The notes beneath the pieces are model-generated. The model made no database searches. It saw only the letters and a list, made by a program, of their open reading frames with translations, and was not told where the DNA came from. 64,000 nt of DNA from Commensalibacter papalotli (lineage in GTDB: Bacteria > Pseudomonadota > Alphaproteobacteria > Acetobacterales > Acetobacteraceae), in assembly GCF_947179115.1 (NCBI RefSeq), contig NZ_CAMXCI010000001.1, positions 62,001 to 126,000 on the forward strand, read 5' to 3'. The translations under genes and the position numbers were made by a program. Of the stretch, positions 1-7,709 are shown piece by piece. Each line of letters opens with the position of its first letter. Position 1 is the first letter of the stretch.

Positions 1-2
1 GC

Positions 3-1433
3 GCTGCGACTGAAACAATGTATCAAGACAAAGATGGCAAAGTTATTCCGAACGCATCTGTTCTGGGTTGGAAAGCGGTCGGTGTTCCTGGAACAGTGGC
101 AGGTATGGAACTGGTTCGTGAAAAATGGGGCAGTAAAACCAGAGCAGATTTGATCGACCCTGCGATTAAACTTGCCAAAGATGGGTATGTTCTAACTAAA
201 GAAGATATTGAGTTATTTTCAACCTCTACTTCTGACTTTGCTAAGAACCCCGAGGCAGCCAAGATTTTCTTAAAAGCAGATGGGTCTCCTTGGAAAGTTG
301 GCGATGTGTTCCGTCAAGAAGATTTGGCAAGAACGCTGACTTTAATTGCGAAAAAAGGGAATGATGCATTTTACAAAGGCAAAATTGCCAAACAAATTGT
401 TGCTGCCAGTGTGAAACATGGGGGTATTTTGCAAATGAAAGATTTTGAAACGTACCAACCGCGCATCATGCAACCTTTAACGTGTTCTTATCGAGGATAT
501 GTGATTGATACGGCACCGCCTCCAAGTGGTGGTGGGGTGGCATTATGTGAAATGCTGAATATCATTGGTGGGTATGATATGCGCAAGCTGGGATTGCAAA
601 CATTACCAGCAGCCCAAAGAGAAATCGAAGCCATGCGTCGTGCGTATTCTGATCGTCGAGATTTAGGGGACCCTGCGTTTGTGCAAAATAATATCGAACG
701 TTTTTTAAATCCACAATATGCAGCGGATGTTCGTAAAACTTTAAATTTCAAACATGCAGTTGATTCTGCCGCTTTGGTTCCAGGACAAGTGGCGTTGGCT
801 AAAACTATAAAAGCTGGCGTTCAACAAAAGCATGAAAAGAATGAAACCACGCATTTCTCTATTATTGATAAAGACGGCATGGCAGTTTCAATGACCTATA
901 CTTTAAATGGTTGGTTTGGTGCGCGCGTGGTTGCGGGGTCAACAGGAATCGTTATGAATGATGAAATGGATGATTTTGCAACCGCAGCAGGGCAAGCCAA
1001 TATGTATGGAATTGTAGGAAGCAAAGCCAATGCTATTGCAGCGGGAAAGACCCCATTGTCATCGATGACTCCAACCATTGTTTCTAAGGATAATCAACCA
1101 TTCATGGTGATTGGCAGCCCTGGTGGATCTCGTATTCCAACGATTGTGTTGTCTGTGTTAACTGGTGTCATTGATTATGATCTGAATATTCAACAAGCGA
1201 TTAATTTGCCTCGCATTCATCAGCAATGGGAACCTGTTCCTGTACAGTTGGAATTTAATGCGTTAAGTCCTGTGGTTCGTGAAGAGTTGAAGAAAAAAGG
1301 ATATCCTTTGGATTTATACTCTACATGGGGGATTGCAGAGGGCATTGTTGTTGGTAAAGATAAAGATGGAAAACGTATTTATTATGGAGGTACGGACTAT
1401 CGTCATTCTGGCGGTGCCGCTGTTGGAGAATAA
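3..1433 (+). CDS. ggt: Gamma-glutamyltransferase (GGT), 5' truncated by window edge
   Basis: Periplasmic N-terminal-nucleophile hydrolase/transferase of glutathione and other gamma-glutamyl compounds. The frame is open to the window edge (codons from base 3 read AATET before the first Met at base 18), so the signal peptide and first part of the large subunit lie outside. Visible family marks: AVGVPGTVAG near the start, APPPSGGG, the self-cleavage site NETTHFS with the catalytic Thr encoded at 846-848, then VAGSTGIVMN, MDDF and GSPGGSR, which lines the active site. It ends with a family-typical C-terminus. The next gene is the SRP RNA. A role in glutathione turnover is inferred; the GGT-like oxamate hydrolase HpxW is a relative, but the motifs fit ordinary GGT. 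Confidence 0.93.
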   Translation, partial: AATETMYQDKDGKVIPNASVLGWKAVGVPGTVAGMELVREKWGSKTRADLIDPAIKLAKDGYVLTKEDIELFSTSTSDFAKNPEAAKIFLKADGSPWKVGDVFRQEDLARTLTLIAKKGNDAFYKGKIAKQIVAASVKHGGILQMKDFETYQPRIMQPLTCSYRGYVIDTAPPPSGGGVALCEMLNIIGGYDMRKLGLQTLPAAQREIEAMRRAYSDRRDLGDPAFVQNNIERFLNPQYAADVRKTLNFKHAVDSAALVPGQVALAKTIKAGVQQKHEKNETTHFSIIDKDGMAVSMTYTLNGWFGARVVAGSTGIVMNDEMDDFATAAGQANMYGIVGSKANAIAAGKTPLSSMTPTIVSKDNQPFMVIGSPGGSRIPTIVLSVLTGVIDYDLNIQQAINLPRIHQQWEPVPVQLEFNALSPVVREELKKKGYPLDLYSTWGIAEGIVVGKDKDGKRIYYGGTDYRHSGGAAVGE

Positions 1434-1459
1434 TTTTTTTAAAATGTGAAAAAAAGACT

Positions 1460-1489
1460 TGTCATCCACCCCACTTGTTGTGCTAGAAG
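1460..1489 (+). promoter_or_regulatory. Possible promoter of the SRP RNA gene
   Basis: TTGTCA at 1460-1465 and an extended -10-like TGcTAGAAG (TAGAAG at 1484-1489), 18 bases apart, would place the transcription start near 1495, the expected 5' end of the 4.5S RNA. The -10 match is imperfect. CCACCCC at 1466-1472 can also pair with GGGGTGG at 1491-1497. Confidence 0.35.
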
Positions 1490-1490
1490 A

Positions 1491-1594
1491 GGGGTGGGAA
1501 GTCATGAGTGGACGAATACCTTGTGAACTCGGTCAGGTCCGGAAGGAAGCAGCCATTGCGAGTATCATTCGGGTCACTTGTGGCTTGCCACCTT
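1491..1594 (+). ncRNA. ffs: Signal recognition particle 4.5S RNA
   Basis: RNA core of the bacterial SRP, which binds Ffh and FtsY for co-translational membrane targeting. The apical part carries the near-universal GGTCAGGTCCGGAAGGAAGC (1531-1550), with the GGAA tetraloop and the Ffh-binding internal loops. The ends pair as GGTGG-G-AAG near 1493-1501 with CTT-G-CCACC near 1584-1593, closing one long hairpin of roughly 100 nt, the size usual in alphaproteobacteria. Its place directly upstream of dnaX is the common alphaproteobacterial arrangement. End positions are estimates to within a few bases. Confidence 0.95.
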
Positions 1595-1673
1595 ACATTC
1601 ATCGTTAAAGGTAAGGATGCAGGTTTTTAAAATCTATACCTGCCTTTGTTATTTTATTTCCTGGAATGAGTTT

Positions 1674-3614
1674 ATGACAGATCTTCCGGACGAGAATTTT
1701 CCTTTACCTAACGAAACACTAGCTGCTGGTTTATTTGAAGATTTACCCAAATCAACGCCAAAAGTTGAGAAATCTTATCGCGTACTGGCACGTAAATATC
1801 GTCCCCAAAATTTTGATGATTTAATTGGCCAAGAAGCCTTGGTGCGCACGATGCGCAATGCTTTTGCCATGGGACGTGTGGCGCACGCATTTATGTTGAC
1901 GGGGGTGCGCGGTGTTGGAAAAACAACGACGGCTCGTATTATCGCACGCGCATTAAACTGTGTTGGTGAGGATGGTCAAGGTGGCCCGACGGCTGATCCT
2001 TGTGGGGTTTGCCCTAATTGTAAAGCAATTTTAGCAGATCGTCATCCTGATGTATTAGAAATTGATGCTGCCTCTCATACAGGGGTAGATGATGTGAGAG
2101 AGATCATTGAGGGGTCTCGTTTCCGTCCGTTGCAAGCGCGGATGAAAGTATATATTATCGACGAAGTCCATATGTTATCTCGTAATGCGTTCAATGCATT
2201 GCTAAAAACGTTGGAAGAACCTCCAGAACAAGTTACTTTTATTTTCGCCACGACGGAAATCCGTAAAGTCCCCGTTACGGTATTATCACGTTGCCAGCGC
2301 TTTGATTTGCGCCGTGTACCCCAAGAGCAATTACAAGATCATTTTGCTAAATTAGCCGAGTTAGAGCACGTATCGATTGCCCTAGAAGCAATTAATTTAA
2401 TTGCCAGAGCTGCCGATGGATCGGTAAGAGACGGGTTGTCTTTGCTTGATCAAGCCATCGCTCAAAAGGATGGTCAAGAAGGTGCTGGACTAATTGAGGC
2501 ATCCACTGTTTCAGAAATGTTGGGTTTTGCTGATCGTGCATTGGTGTTTGATTTGTTCAAAGCAATGATGGGGGGCAAGCCTGATAAAGTTTTAGAGCTT
2601 ACCGATCAAGCTTATGCCACTGGTGCTGATTTAGGGGTGTTATTAACAGATTTGTTGGATTTAGTGCATTTGCTTTCTCGGATGAAAGCGGTGCCTACGT
2701 TACAAAAGAGTGCTGAACTTTCTGAATTAGAACGCGTTCAAGGTGGGGAGTTAGCAGATAAACTTTCTGTGCCGGTTTTGGGGCGTACGTGGCAAATGCT
2801 TTTAAAGGGCACAAATGAAGTAGATATGGCACCTAACCGTAAGGCTGCGGTAGAAATGGTGCTTATTCGTTTATGTTATGTTTCTGATCTTCCGTCTCCT
2901 GATGAGTTGATCAAGCAAATGAAGAATGAGGGAGGTAGCCCACAAGGAAATAATAATAAACCTCATATATCTTCATCGTCTTCTTCTGGCTCAACAGCCT
3001 CGTCGCCTGTGCAAGGAGATGGAGACACATTTTTATATGCAGTAGGGCAAAATAGTTCTGTATCTTCTGGATATCCTCAGGCGGATGTTATGCAGGCCGT
3101 GGGCGTTCCTGCGGTTCAAGAAGTGGAAACTTTACCAGAAAAAATCACTTGGCAGAGTTGGCGAGAAGTTGTTGTTTTTGTCAAAGAAAAACAAGAGCGT
3201 TTACTCCATGCGCATTTGCGTAATTTAGTACATTTGGTAAAATTTGCGCCACCCACGATCGAAATTCGAGTAGAGGATAAAGCGCCAAACAATTTGGCAC
3301 AGCAACTTTCCAAGTTACTTAATACCTATTCAAATCAACGTTGGACGATTGTTCTGTCTCAACATCAAGGGGAACCCTCTTTGATGGAGCAAGAATCTTT
3401 ACAAGCCGAGGCGGATTTAAAAGAGGTTGGGCAAGACCCATTTATATTAGGGATTCTGGAAATATTTCCAGGGGCACGACTTGGAAAGCTTGTCAATCCT
3501 CAACTAGATGAGTATGGTTTATTTCCAGAAAACATCCCATCAATGGAAGATGACGAGGGGGCAATGCGTTTTGATGACGAAGATATTCCCCCTTATGATC
3601 CTGATGAATATTAA
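1674..3614 (+). CDS. dnaX: DNA polymerase III subunits gamma/tau
   Basis: Clamp-loader ATPase of the replicative polymerase. After a short N-terminal tail come RKYRPQNFDDLIGQ, Walker A GVRGVGKTTT, a four-Cys zinc module (CVG..CGVCPNC), Walker B VYIIDEVHML, and a sensor region with the SRC arginine finger (VLSRCQRF). A Ser-rich linker leads to the tau-type C-terminal domain, which ends in a very acidic tail. The frame is open back to 1578, but that start lies inside the SRP RNA; the ATG at 1674 (MTDLPDENF, about 646 aa) is far more likely. I saw no obvious slippery site for a programmed gamma frameshift. First gene of dnaX-ybaB-recR, which normally form one replication/repair cluster. Confidence 0.96.
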   Translation: MTDLPDENFPLPNETLAAGLFEDLPKSTPKVEKSYRVLARKYRPQNFDDLIGQEALVRTMRNAFAMGRVAHAFMLTGVRGVGKTTTARIIARALNCVGEDGQGGPTADPCGVCPNCKAILADRHPDVLEIDAASHTGVDDVREIIEGSRFRPLQARMKVYIIDEVHMLSRNAFNALLKTLEEPPEQVTFIFATTEIRKVPVTVLSRCQRFDLRRVPQEQLQDHFAKLAELEHVSIALEAINLIARAADGSVRDGLSLLDQAIAQKDGQEGAGLIEASTVSEMLGFADRALVFDLFKAMMGGKPDKVLELTDQAYATGADLGVLLTDLLDLVHLLSRMKAVPTLQKSAELSELERVQGGELADKLSVPVLGRTWQMLLKGTNEVDMAPNRKAAVEMVLIRLCYVSDLPSPDELIKQMKNEGGSPQGNNNKPHISSSSSSGSTASSPVQGDGDTFLYAVGQNSSVSSGYPQADVMQAVGVPAVQEVETLPEKITWQSWREVVVFVKEKQERLLHAHLRNLVHLVKFAPPTIEIRVEDKAPNNLAQQLSKLLNTYSNQRWTIVLSQHQGEPSLMEQESLQAEADLKEVGQDPFILGILEIFPGARLGKLVNPQLDEYGLFPENIPSMEDDEGAMRFDDEDIPPYDPDEY

Positions 3615-3640
3615 TTTTTAACTCATGGAGTGTATAAACT

Positions 3641-3964
3641 ATGAAAAACTTTGCTAATCTTATGAAGCAAGCCTCGCAAATGCAAAGCAAAATGAATGAA
3701 ATGCAAGAAAAGCTGGCTTTGATTACAGTAGAAGGTGTTTCTGGTGCTGGCATGGTGACGGTTGAATTGGCAGGTAAAGGGGAAATGAAATCGATTAAAA
3801 TTGATCCTAAACTTGCTGATGCGAATGAAATGGAAATATTGCAAGATTTAATCGTTGCTGCTTATACCGAAGCGCGTCGTCGTTTAGATGAGAAAACCAA
3901 AGAAGAAATGCAAAAAGTAACTGGTGGAATGAATCTTCCAGAGGGGTTAAATTTACCCTTTTAA
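3641..3964 (+). CDS. ybaB: YbaB/EbfC nucleoid-associated protein
   Basis: Small (107 aa) DNA-binding protein of the YbaB/EbfC family, which forms dimers and binds DNA as a nucleoid-associated factor. The N-terminal FANLMKQASQMQSKMNEMQ helix and the following GVSGAGMVTVELAGKGEM beta segment are typical, as is the Met/Gly/Leu-rich end (GGMNLPEGLNLPF). It lies 26 bases after dnaX with an upstream GGAG-type ribosome site and is followed by recR, the standard order. Its cellular role in this organism is not deducible from sequence. Confidence 0.95.
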   Translation: MKNFANLMKQASQMQSKMNEMQEKLALITVEGVSGAGMVTVELAGKGEMKSIKIDPKLADANEMEILQDLIVAAYTEARRRLDEKTKEEMQKVTGGMNLPEGLNLPF

Positions 3965-4017
3965 TTGATTATATATTGCTGGATTATAGATCAGTAATAT
4001 TATCAAAGGACAGAATA

Positions 4018-4611
4018 ATGGGTGGCCCTGAAATAGAACGATTAATTGCGTTACTAAGCAAATTGCCAGGATTGGGGCCACGCTCTGCTCGCAGGGCAAC
4101 ACTTGCTTTATTAAAGCAGCCGCAATCTCGTATGTTGCCATTGGCTCAGGCATTACAACATGCAGCCGATCATGTTAAAATCTGTTCAGAATGTGGAAAT
4201 CTTGATAGTTCAGATCCTTGTGTAATTTGTAGTAATCCAGATCGAAATGACGAGCAAATCTGTATTGTTGAAACGGTCGGTGATTTATGGGCATTGGAAA
4301 AGACATCGATCTTTAAAGGACGCTATCAAGTTTTGGGTGGGTCTTTGTCTCCATTATCAGGTATCGGACCAGAAGATTTAAATATTACCCCATTATTGCA
4401 TCGCCTTGAGAAGCTTGAAGTTAAAGAAATTATTCTAGCTTTGGGAGCGACAGTAGATGGGGTGACCACCATGCACTGGTTATATGATCAACTGTTACCT
4501 TATGGGGTAAAGATCACGCGGGTTAGCCAAGGCATTCCTATGGGTGGATCTTTGGAAGTTATGGACGAGGGAACGTTGACCGCGGCGATGACAACAAGAC
4601 GATCTGTTTAG
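4018..4611 (+). CDS. recR: Recombination protein RecR
   Basis: Part of the RecFOR recombination-mediator pathway that loads RecA at gaps. It has the N-terminal helix-hairpin-helix (LLSKLPGLGPRSARR), a Cys4 zinc finger (CSECGN...CVIC), a Toprim domain starting ICIVETVGDLWALE and the Walker-like GVTTMHWLYD region; about 197 aa, the family norm. The frame extends upstream to 3976, but the ATG at 4018 has an AAAGGA site 8-10 bases upstream and yields the classic MGGPEIERLI start. Its stop overlaps the stop of the convergent DUF1460 gene by four bases. Confidence 0.96.
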   Translation: MGGPEIERLIALLSKLPGLGPRSARRATLALLKQPQSRMLPLAQALQHAADHVKICSECGNLDSSDPCVICSNPDRNDEQICIVETVGDLWALEKTSIFKGRYQVLGGSLSPLSGIGPEDLNITPLLHRLEKLEVKEIILALGATVDGVTTMHWLYDQLLPYGVKITRVSQGIPMGGSLEVMDEGTLTAAMTTRRSV

Positions 4612-5393
4612 TTTTGTTGTGTGCGCAAAACCATAATTCCAGGTTTATTTTTTATATATTCTAAAAAAGGACTATCAACGACTTTTCTATTTTTTTTCAA
4701 AGAGGAAGCATTGCGGAAATATACTTGGTTGCCTTTTTTAATTAAAATACCTACATGGGATGCATCAAGCCCTACTTGATTAGTATAAATTCCGATAAAG
4801 TCCCCTGTTTTTAATTTACTAATCACGGCTTCATTGACATAGCTGCTTGGGATGTAATTGATATTTCTGGGGATGGCTCCAATCCCTGCCAGATATTCTG
4901 TGCCATCAGGTTTTTCATTAAGGCGTTTAAATACAGTAATACTGTTAGGGCTGATTTTTTTTGTTATTTCTTCAGCATTTTTAGGGGCGATATAATACCA
5001 GTCAGAAAAGAAATGTTTACGATTATAAAAACTGATGGTTCCATCAATATATCGCACTCTGATAAGGTTCTCAATAAAAGCATCAACGTTATTTGATAAA
5101 GATAATGCCAATACATAATCAATAAAAGTAAAGCAATCTACAGCATTTAAATTAACGACCATTTTTTCAGGCTGGGTTGAAGAGCCAATTAAGGTATCAC
5201 TTTGATAGGGCGTGTTCAGAAATTGTTTTGAAATTTCTTCGATAGAATGCGATTTATTTTTTAAAACAGTATTGATTTCTTGTTGGGATTTATCATCAAG
5301 ATAATAATGATAAGCAGCTTTGGCATCAGGTAAAGAGATACAAAAGCTATATAAAGCAAAAGATAAAAGCGTAATTTTTTTGGAAATAATCAT
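4608..5393 (-). CDS. DUF1460 family exported protein (NlpC/P60-like amidase fold)
   Basis: 261 aa with an N-terminal signal peptide (hydrophobic LLSFALYSFCISL, cleavage near DAKA). The body matches DUF1460 (N-acetylmuramoyl-L-alanine amidase-like, related to NlpC/P60 cysteine peptidases): LNAVDCFTFIDYVLAL supplies the candidate nucleophile Cys, and DASHVGILIKKG the likely catalytic His. It probably acts in the periplasm on peptidoglycan, but the substrate is an inference. It is monocistronic as far as can be seen, convergent with recR, and separated by about 200 AT-rich bases from the atzG-like gene. Confidence 0.8.
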   Translation of the reverse strand: MIISKKITLLSFALYSFCISLPDAKAAYHYYLDDKSQQEINTVLKNKSHSIEEISKQFLNTPYQSDTLIGSSTQPEKMVVNLNAVDCFTFIDYVLALSLSNNVDAFIENLIRVRYIDGTISFYNRKHFFSDWYYIAPKNAEEITKKISPNSITVFKRLNEKPDGTEYLAGIGAIPRNINYIPSSYVNEAVISKLKTGDFIGIYTNQVGLDASHVGILIKKGNQVYFRNASSLKKNRKVVDSPFLEYIKNKPGIMVLRTQQN

Positions 5394-5597
5394 GATGTTT
5401 CTGCTTTAGAATTAATTTAGCTATAATTGTATTATCTTCTTCTGGGATTAGGCATAAAGTAAAGAAAAAATTAAATAAAAATATCAACTTTTTGTGCATA
5501 ATAGATTTTATCAAAGATAATTCTGTATCAATAGAAAAAACTTGTTAGGATTATTTAATTCATTAAAGTTTATATAAATAAAGGGGGTTTGTAAAAA

Positions 5598-5765
5598 ATG
5601 AAGGATGATCTTTTATATCATGCACTAGAGCAACTCTCTGAAAGTATTTTATTATCTATTCCCGAGCAGTGCAAAGAAGGTGTCTTAAAAAACACGAAAA
5701 TATTGCATGATTATAGTCAGCTTATTCATCAATTTAAAATTCCTGAAATTAAAGAGAATGGGTGA
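5598..5765 (+). CDS. AtzG/DUF4089-like small amidase subunit (55 aa)
   Basis: A 55-codon gene (MKDDLLYHALEQLSESILL... to IKENG). The helical, acidic peptide resembles AtzG/DUF4089 proteins, vestigial relatives of GatC that pair with AtzE-type amidases. AGGGGG lies upstream at 5581-5586 and its stop overlaps the candidate GTG start of the amidase (GTGA), signalling translational coupling. The same pairing occurs in s-triazine catabolism (AtzG-AtzE) and in purine-catabolic hpxXY genes. I infer it is a structural partner required for a stable amidase; the family call rests on size, position and general likeness. Confidence 0.75.
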   Translation: MKDDLLYHALEQLSESILLSIPEQCKEGVLKNTKILHDYSQLIHQFKIPEIKENG

Positions 5766-7123
5766 ACGGAATGCGTTCTGTAAAAGACATTGCCAACTCT
5801 ATTCGTTTGGGACGCGCTTCTGCACAACAAACTATATCTCATTATTTGCAAATTATTCGGCAATATGATCCACCAATAAATAGTGTAACGCGTATTTTGG
5901 GTGAACGTGCGTTAAAAGCGGCAGAGCGGATCGATCTTCTTATTGCCACAGGTCAAGATCCAGGGCCTTTGGCAGGGGTTCCTTTTGCGGTCAAAGATCT
6001 TTTTGATGTGCAAGATGAGGTAACCACTGCGGGTTCAAAGATTTTATCAAAAAAAACATGTGCCAACCAAGATGCTGAGGTTATTCAACGATTATGTAAA
6101 GCGGGTGCTATTCCTGTGGCGACGTTAAATATGGACGAATTCGCTTATGGGTTTGTTACTGACAATGTTCATCATGGTATGACATATAATCCTCATGATT
6201 TATCGCGCTTTGCAGGAGGGTCATCGGGAGGATCTGCTGCCTCCGTTGGTGGAGGGATTATTCCGTTCTCTTTGGGATCTGATACGAATGGATCTATTCG
6301 AGTGCCTGCATCTTTGTGCGGTGTGTGGGGCATAAGGCCAACTTTTGGTCTTATGCCGATGCAAGGGGTTTATCCTTTTGCTAAAAGCTTTGATACTATT
6401 GGTCCTTTTTGCCAAACGGTTGAGGATTTAAAGCTTGTTTTTAATGTGATGGCAGGGGTTGAGGATAACGCTTCTATTTTACCATCTGTTTCTGATTTGC
6501 GGATTGCACAAGTAGGGGGTTGGTTTGAAAGAGATGTTGAGCAGGATATTTTAAAAACTATTCAAGAAATTATGCATCTTTTTAGTCAGCAAAAAAAAAT
6601 TGAAATTCCCTATATAGAGCAAGTGCGCACAGCATCCTATTTAATGACTGCTTCCGAAGGCGGAAATCTACACTTACCCATGCTCAGAACACAGCCTTTG
6701 GATTATGATCCTGCAACCCGAGACCGTTTGATGGCAGGGGCGATGTTACCTGTTGCCTCATATTTGCAAGCACAAAAAGTTAAAACATGGTTTCAAAATT
6801 ATCTGGCCGAGATCTTTAAGGAATATGATCTGCTGATTGCGCCAGCAGTAGGGGCTGCAGCACCACTTATTGATAATCCTATTGTGTATGTCGATGGACA
6901 GCCAGTTCCTGCCAGAGTGCATTTGGGGATTTATACTCAACCCTTTAGTATGAGTAAATGTCCTGTTTTATCAATACCTTTTCAAAGAAAAGGAAAGCCA
7001 CCAGTTGGTCTGCAACTGATTGCACAACCTTATCAAGAAAAGCTATTATTTGCTGTAGGTTCAGTATTAGAGCAAAATGGTTTGGCAAAAGCATCTATTA
7101 TTCACCGTGATGCTATTACATAA
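5762..7123 (+). CDS. AtzE-family amidohydrolase (amidase-signature enzyme)
   Basis: 453-aa amidase-signature protein. The Ser-cisSer-Lys triad is present: Lys78 in VPFAVKDLFDV, cis-Ser154 in GGSSGGSAAS and nucleophile Ser178 in DTNGSIRVPAS. Length and the adjacent AtzG-like gene fit AtzE/HpxY rather than GatA; there is no gatB beside it. AtzE hydrolyses 1-carboxybiuret; the natural substrate here is unknown but probably a ureide or carboxy-urea amide, given the neighbouring hydroxyisourate hydrolase. The GTG at 5762 overlaps the upstream stop; an ATG at 5771 is an alternative start. Confidence 0.88.
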   Translation: MNGMRSVKDIANSIRLGRASAQQTISHYLQIIRQYDPPINSVTRILGERALKAAERIDLLIATGQDPGPLAGVPFAVKDLFDVQDEVTTAGSKILSKKTCANQDAEVIQRLCKAGAIPVATLNMDEFAYGFVTDNVHHGMTYNPHDLSRFAGGSSGGSAASVGGGIIPFSLGSDTNGSIRVPASLCGVWGIRPTFGLMPMQGVYPFAKSFDTIGPFCQTVEDLKLVFNVMAGVEDNASILPSVSDLRIAQVGGWFERDVEQDILKTIQEIMHLFSQQKKIEIPYIEQVRTASYLMTASEGGNLHLPMLRTQPLDYDPATRDRLMAGAMLPVASYLQAQKVKTWFQNYLAEIFKEYDLLIAPAVGAAAPLIDNPIVYVDGQPVPARVHLGIYTQPFSMSKCPVLSIPFQRKGKPPVGLQLIAQPYQEKLLFAVGSVLEQNGLAKASIIHRDAIT

Positions 7124-7150
7124 GTATTTTTTAAAGAAAGGAAAATCTAA

Positions 7151-7603
7151 ATGGAGATGAAACGTCGACATTTTCTTAGTGGTATAGGGGGCTCTTTGAT
7201 TGTTCCCGCTGCTAATGCAGCAGAACCCGTTGCTCGAAATAAAGTAAATTCATACAAGGTAACTTTATCCACGCATATTTTGGATATGGTTTCAGGAAAA
7301 CCTGCGTCGAATGTTAAAGTAAATTTATATCAAGAAACAACGCTTTTATTTGAGGGTCAAACCAATCAGGATGGGCGCTGCGTGATTTTACCTCGTCATC
7401 AAGAGAAACTGGCAGCAGGATATTATCAACTGGCTTTTTATGTTGCAGAGTATTTTAAACGGCAACATTACGCAGTTACCGATCCTGCTTTTTTAAATAT
7501 TGTGCGAATAGACTTTGGAATTGCTGAAAACCCTGCTTCAGATCATTATCATGTGCCTTTATTGCTTTCTCCTTATGGATTTTCAACATATAAAGGCAGC
7601 TGA
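7151..7603 (+). CDS. 5-hydroxyisourate hydrolase, Tat-exported
   Basis: Transthyretin-like enzyme that hydrolyses 5-hydroxyisourate, the product of urate oxidation, to OHCU. The catalytic-site motifs are visible: LSTHILD near the start, DGRC in the middle, and the C-terminal signature YHVPLLLSPYGFSTYKGS, with Lys where YRGS is usual. The N-terminus MKRRHFLSGIGGSL followed by an Ala-rich NAAEP is a twin-arginine signal, so the enzyme should be periplasmic, as some enterobacterial homologues are. It lies 27 bases after the amidase with an AAAGGA ribosome site, so it is probably in the same operon. Urate oxidase and OHCU decarboxylase are not in this window. Confidence 0.92.
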   Translation: MEMKRRHFLSGIGGSLIVPAANAAEPVARNKVNSYKVTLSTHILDMVSGKPASNVKVNLYQETTLLFEGQTNQDGRCVILPRHQEKLAAGYYQLAFYVAEYFKRQHYAVTDPAFLNIVRIDFGIAENPASDHYHVPLLLSPYGFSTYKGS

Positions 7604-7670
7604 ATATAGATCGATTGAAATTAAGATAGTAATATATACAAATTGAATTTCTGGTTAAATATTCTATAGT

Positions 7671-7691
7671 GTTATTCATTCTTATTCTCAT
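7671..7691 (+). promoter_or_regulatory. Weak Fur-box-like site upstream of PepSY gene
   Basis: On the minus strand the segment reads GAGAAT-AAGAAT-GAATAAC, resembling the three NATA/TAAT-like hexamers of a Fur box but with several mismatches. It lies 20-40 bases before the PepSY membrane gene and between the arms of an inverted repeat (TTTCTGGTT at 7648-7656, AACCAGAAA at 7693-7701). It is suggestive only because the convergent receptor gene has a strong Fur box. Confidence 0.25.
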
Positions 7692-7709
7692 AAACCAGAA
7701 AAACTTCTT

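Noticed and set aside
1578..1673. Longer dnaX start at 1578.
   Set aside because: This codon lies inside the SRP RNA and the extra residues do not look like DnaX; 1674 is the better start.
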